NCBI GenBank assembly: GCA_017959525.1
Contig: JAGDAL010000357.1
Location: 1-6,258 of the forward strand
Direction: 5' to 3'
Source: Lachnospiraceae bacterium
Lineage (GTDB): Bacteria > Bacillota > Clostridia > Lachnospirales > Lachnospiraceae
DNA: 6,258 nucleotides
The position numbers were made by a program, and so were the translations under genes. Of the stretch, positions 4,739 through 6,258 are shown in pieces; positions within the stretch are counted from its first letter, which is position 1, and each line of letters starts with the position of its first letter. The notes below the pieces were generated by a model. That model searched no databases, was not told the DNA's origin, and saw only the letters and a program-made list of their open reading frames with translations.

Positions 4739-5653
4739 ATGACAACAGAACAGATGGCTTCTGAAATTGAGAAGTTGAAAAAGGAAAAGAACGCTGTAAT
4801 CATGGCACATTACTATGTGTATGATGAGGTGCAGGATGCTGCGGATTTCGTAGGGGATTCCTTTTTCTTGAGCCGTAAGGCAACGGAGATTGATGCGGAT
4901 ATTATCGTATTATGCGGTGTTCGCTTCATGGGCGAGAGTGCCAAGGTATTGAATCCGGACAAGAAGGTATTGATTCCGGAGTACGCTGCTGATTGCCCAA
5001 TGGCTCATATGGCAACCGTTGAGAGTGTTGCTGCCATGCGTGAACAGTATGACGACCTGGCCGTTGTTTGCTACGTGAATTCCACAGCAGAGCTGAAGGC
5101 CGTAAGCGATGTATGCGTCACCAGTGCCAACGCATTGAAGATTGTGTCCCGTTTGCCACAGAAGAATATTTTCTTCATTCCGGACCAGAACCTGGCACAC
5201 TTTATTGCAGACCAGTTGCCGGAGAAGAACTTTATCTTCAACGACGGATACTGCCATGTTCATCATGCACTCACCCGTGAAGATATGTTGAAGGCCAAGG
5301 CAGAGCATCCGAATGCGCTTCTTTGCGTACATCCGGAGTGTAAGCCGGAAGTGACTGCGGAGGCAGATTATATTGGAAGTACGGCAGGTATCATCAACTT
5401 CGTTACCGAGTCCGATAATAAGGAATTCTTAATCGGTACCGAGCTTGGTGTATTGCATGAGCTGCACAAGCGCAATCCGGACAAGACCTTCTATCCGGCA
5501 GCCGAGATGCAGATCTGCCCTAACATGAAGAAGATTACAATGGAGAAGCTTCTCGCCACATTGAAGGAGGAGCAGCCGGAGATTATCTTAACCGATGATC
5601 TCATGGAGAATGCGAAAGCACCAATGATGCGTATGCTGGAGTTGGCGAAGTAG
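4739..5653 (+). CDS. nadA: Quinolinate synthase (NadA)
   Basis: Condenses iminoaspartate, made by NadB, with dihydroxyacetone phosphate to give quinolinate, the first pyridine of the de novo NAD pathway; it is cytoplasmic and needs a [4Fe-4S] cluster. The 304-residue length fits the short form (the Thermotoga enzyme has about 298), not the longer E. coli form. The cluster ligands are probably C86 (DCPMA), C172 (GYCHVH) and C260 (ICPNMKK), spaced almost as C81/C168/C254 of the Thermotoga enzyme. Probable substrate-site residues are H24 and Y26 (AHYY), Y112 and N114 (CYVNS), H175 (CHVHH), H198 and E200 (HPEC), and S214-T215 (GSTAG). The ATG is 6 nt after GAGGAG (4727-4732). nadB starts 18 nt after the stop codon, so the two are co-transcribed. 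Nothing is missing or broken. Confidence 0.98.
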   Translation: MTTEQMASEIEKLKKEKNAVIMAHYYVYDEVQDAADFVGDSFFLSRKATEIDADIIVLCGVRFMGESAKVLNPDKKVLIPEYAADCPMAHMATVESVAAMREQYDDLAVVCYVNSTAELKAVSDVCVTSANALKIVSRLPQKNIFFIPDQNLAHFIADQLPEKNFIFNDGYCHVHHALTREDMLKAKAEHPNALLCVHPECKPEVTAEADYIGSTAGIINFVTESDNKEFLIGTELGVLHELHKRNPDKTFYPAAEMQICPNMKKITMEKLLATLKEEQPEIILTDDLMENAKAPMMRMLELAK

Positions 5654-5671
5654 TATTAGAAAGAGAAAGAC

Positions 5672-6258
5672 ATGAATAAGAAGTATGATGCAGTGATTAT
5701 TGGATGCGGCGTAGCCGGATGTTTCACTGCGCTACACTTGCCGTCGGACTGGCAGATTCTCATGGTGACCAAGAGCGACATGGAAGAGAGTGATTCCTTC
5801 CTGGCGCAGGGCGGTATCTGTGTGCTGAAAGACGACAAGGATTACGATGCTTTTTTTGAAGACACCTTGCGTGCCGGACATTACGAGAACCGCAGGGAAT
5901 CTGTGGATATCATGATTCGCGAGTCCCGCGGCGTGATTGATGAGTTGATTGCCTACGGCGTGGATTTTGAAAAAGAGAACGGACAGCTTCGTTATACCAG
6001 AGAAGCAGCCCATTCCACCAACCGTATCCTCTATCATGAGGATGTGACCGGACGGGAAATCACCAGCAAGCTCTTAACGGCAGTACAGAAGCTTGATAAC
6101 GTCACCCTGTTAGAGCACACCACCATGATCGATATTCTCTGCCGCAACAATTCCTGCGACGGTGTTCTGTTGCAGATGGCAGACGGCCACTTAGAGGCGG
6201 TCTTTGGCGGACATATTATCTGGGCTTGCGGTGGCATTGGCGGAATCTATGAGAACTC
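5672..6258 (+). CDS. nadB: L-aspartate oxidase (NadB), N-terminal part
   Basis: A flavoprotein that oxidises L-aspartate to iminoaspartate, the substrate of NadA; in anaerobes fumarate rather than oxygen is the likely electron acceptor. The gene runs off the right edge after 195 full codons. The FAD-binding start is IIGCGVAG (GxGxxG at residues 11-16). SFLAQGGI, HSTNRIL, TGREI and ACGGIGGIY follow in the order seen in NadB and the related fumarate reductase/succinate dehydrogenase flavoproteins. The second half, with the substrate-binding arginines, is outside the window. The ATG follows nadA by 18 nt; the ribosome site is weak (AGAAAGAGAAAG, no GGAGG), suggesting translational coupling or lower expression than nadA. 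Its position after nadA separates it from succinate dehydrogenase flavoproteins. nadC would be the expected next gene. Confidence 0.95.
   Translation, partial: MNKKYDAVIIGCGVAGCFTALHLPSDWQILMVTKSDMEESDSFLAQGGICVLKDDKDYDAFFEDTLRAGHYENRRESVDIMIRESRGVIDELIAYGVDFEKENGQLRYTREAAHSTNRILYHEDVTGREITSKLLTAVQKLDNVTLLEHTTMIDILCRNNSCDGVLLQMADGHLEAVFGGHIIWACGGIGGIYEN

Noticed and set aside
5732..6237. Antisense open frames opposite nadB
   Set aside because: They lie opposite the conserved FAD-binding region of nadB and show no start signals or family features.

Overview
The window reads as ordinary chromosome from an anaerobic Gram-positive bacterium of the Clostridia, most likely Lachnospiraceae-like. 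This rests on strong GGAGG ribosome sites, TTG/ATG starts, a moderate GC content with T-rich intergenic DNA, a class III (anaerobic) ribonucleotide reductase, a de novo NAD pathway and a clostridial type of metal-efflux operon. The taxon is an inference from style and gene content. Every coding region fits a known family, and I see no mobile element, CRISPR array, rRNA or tRNA.

Left part, minus strand, transcribed leftward from about 1541: a metal-resistance/homeostasis operon. Its genes are an ArsR/SmtB-family metal sensor (1139-1498), a free-standing 72-residue heavy-metal-associated (HMA) protein with a DCxxC site (904-1122), and the first 281 residues of a Zn/Cd-type P1B ATPase that runs off the left edge exactly in its CPC motif (<1-842). 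The ATPase has no N-terminal HMA domain of its own; the small protein probably supplies it in trans. A good promoter (TTGACT-16 nt-TATAAT) is followed at once by a symmetric TGAA/TTCA operator, as expected for metal-relieved repression by the operon's own first gene product. A perfect 10-bp hairpin lies between the HMA gene and the ATPase gene.

Middle, plus strand: a 250-base divergent intergenic region, very T-rich, with NrdR-box-like and cre-like sequences, then nrdD (1826-4057, TTG start), an apparent rho-independent terminator (4084-4119), and nrdG (4139-4642, probable TTG start). NrdD makes deoxyribonucleotides without oxygen by means of a glycyl radical; NrdG is the radical-SAM enzyme that installs it. 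The terminator between the two, with a visible drop in codon bias, suggests that nrdG is made in smaller amounts by read-through.

Right part, plus strand: a 96-base gap with a 7-bp inverted repeat and a weak promoter-like pair, then nadA (4739-5653) and the start of nadB (5672->6258). L-aspartate oxidase (NadB) makes iminoaspartate, and quinolinate synthase (NadA) condenses it with dihydroxyacetone phosphate to quinolinate for NAD synthesis. nadC would be expected past the right edge.

The items most worth a second look are regulatory: the nested operator, the hairpin between the HMA and ATPase genes, the terminator inside nrdDG, and the possible NrdR/cre cluster. I did not find a convincing new system.
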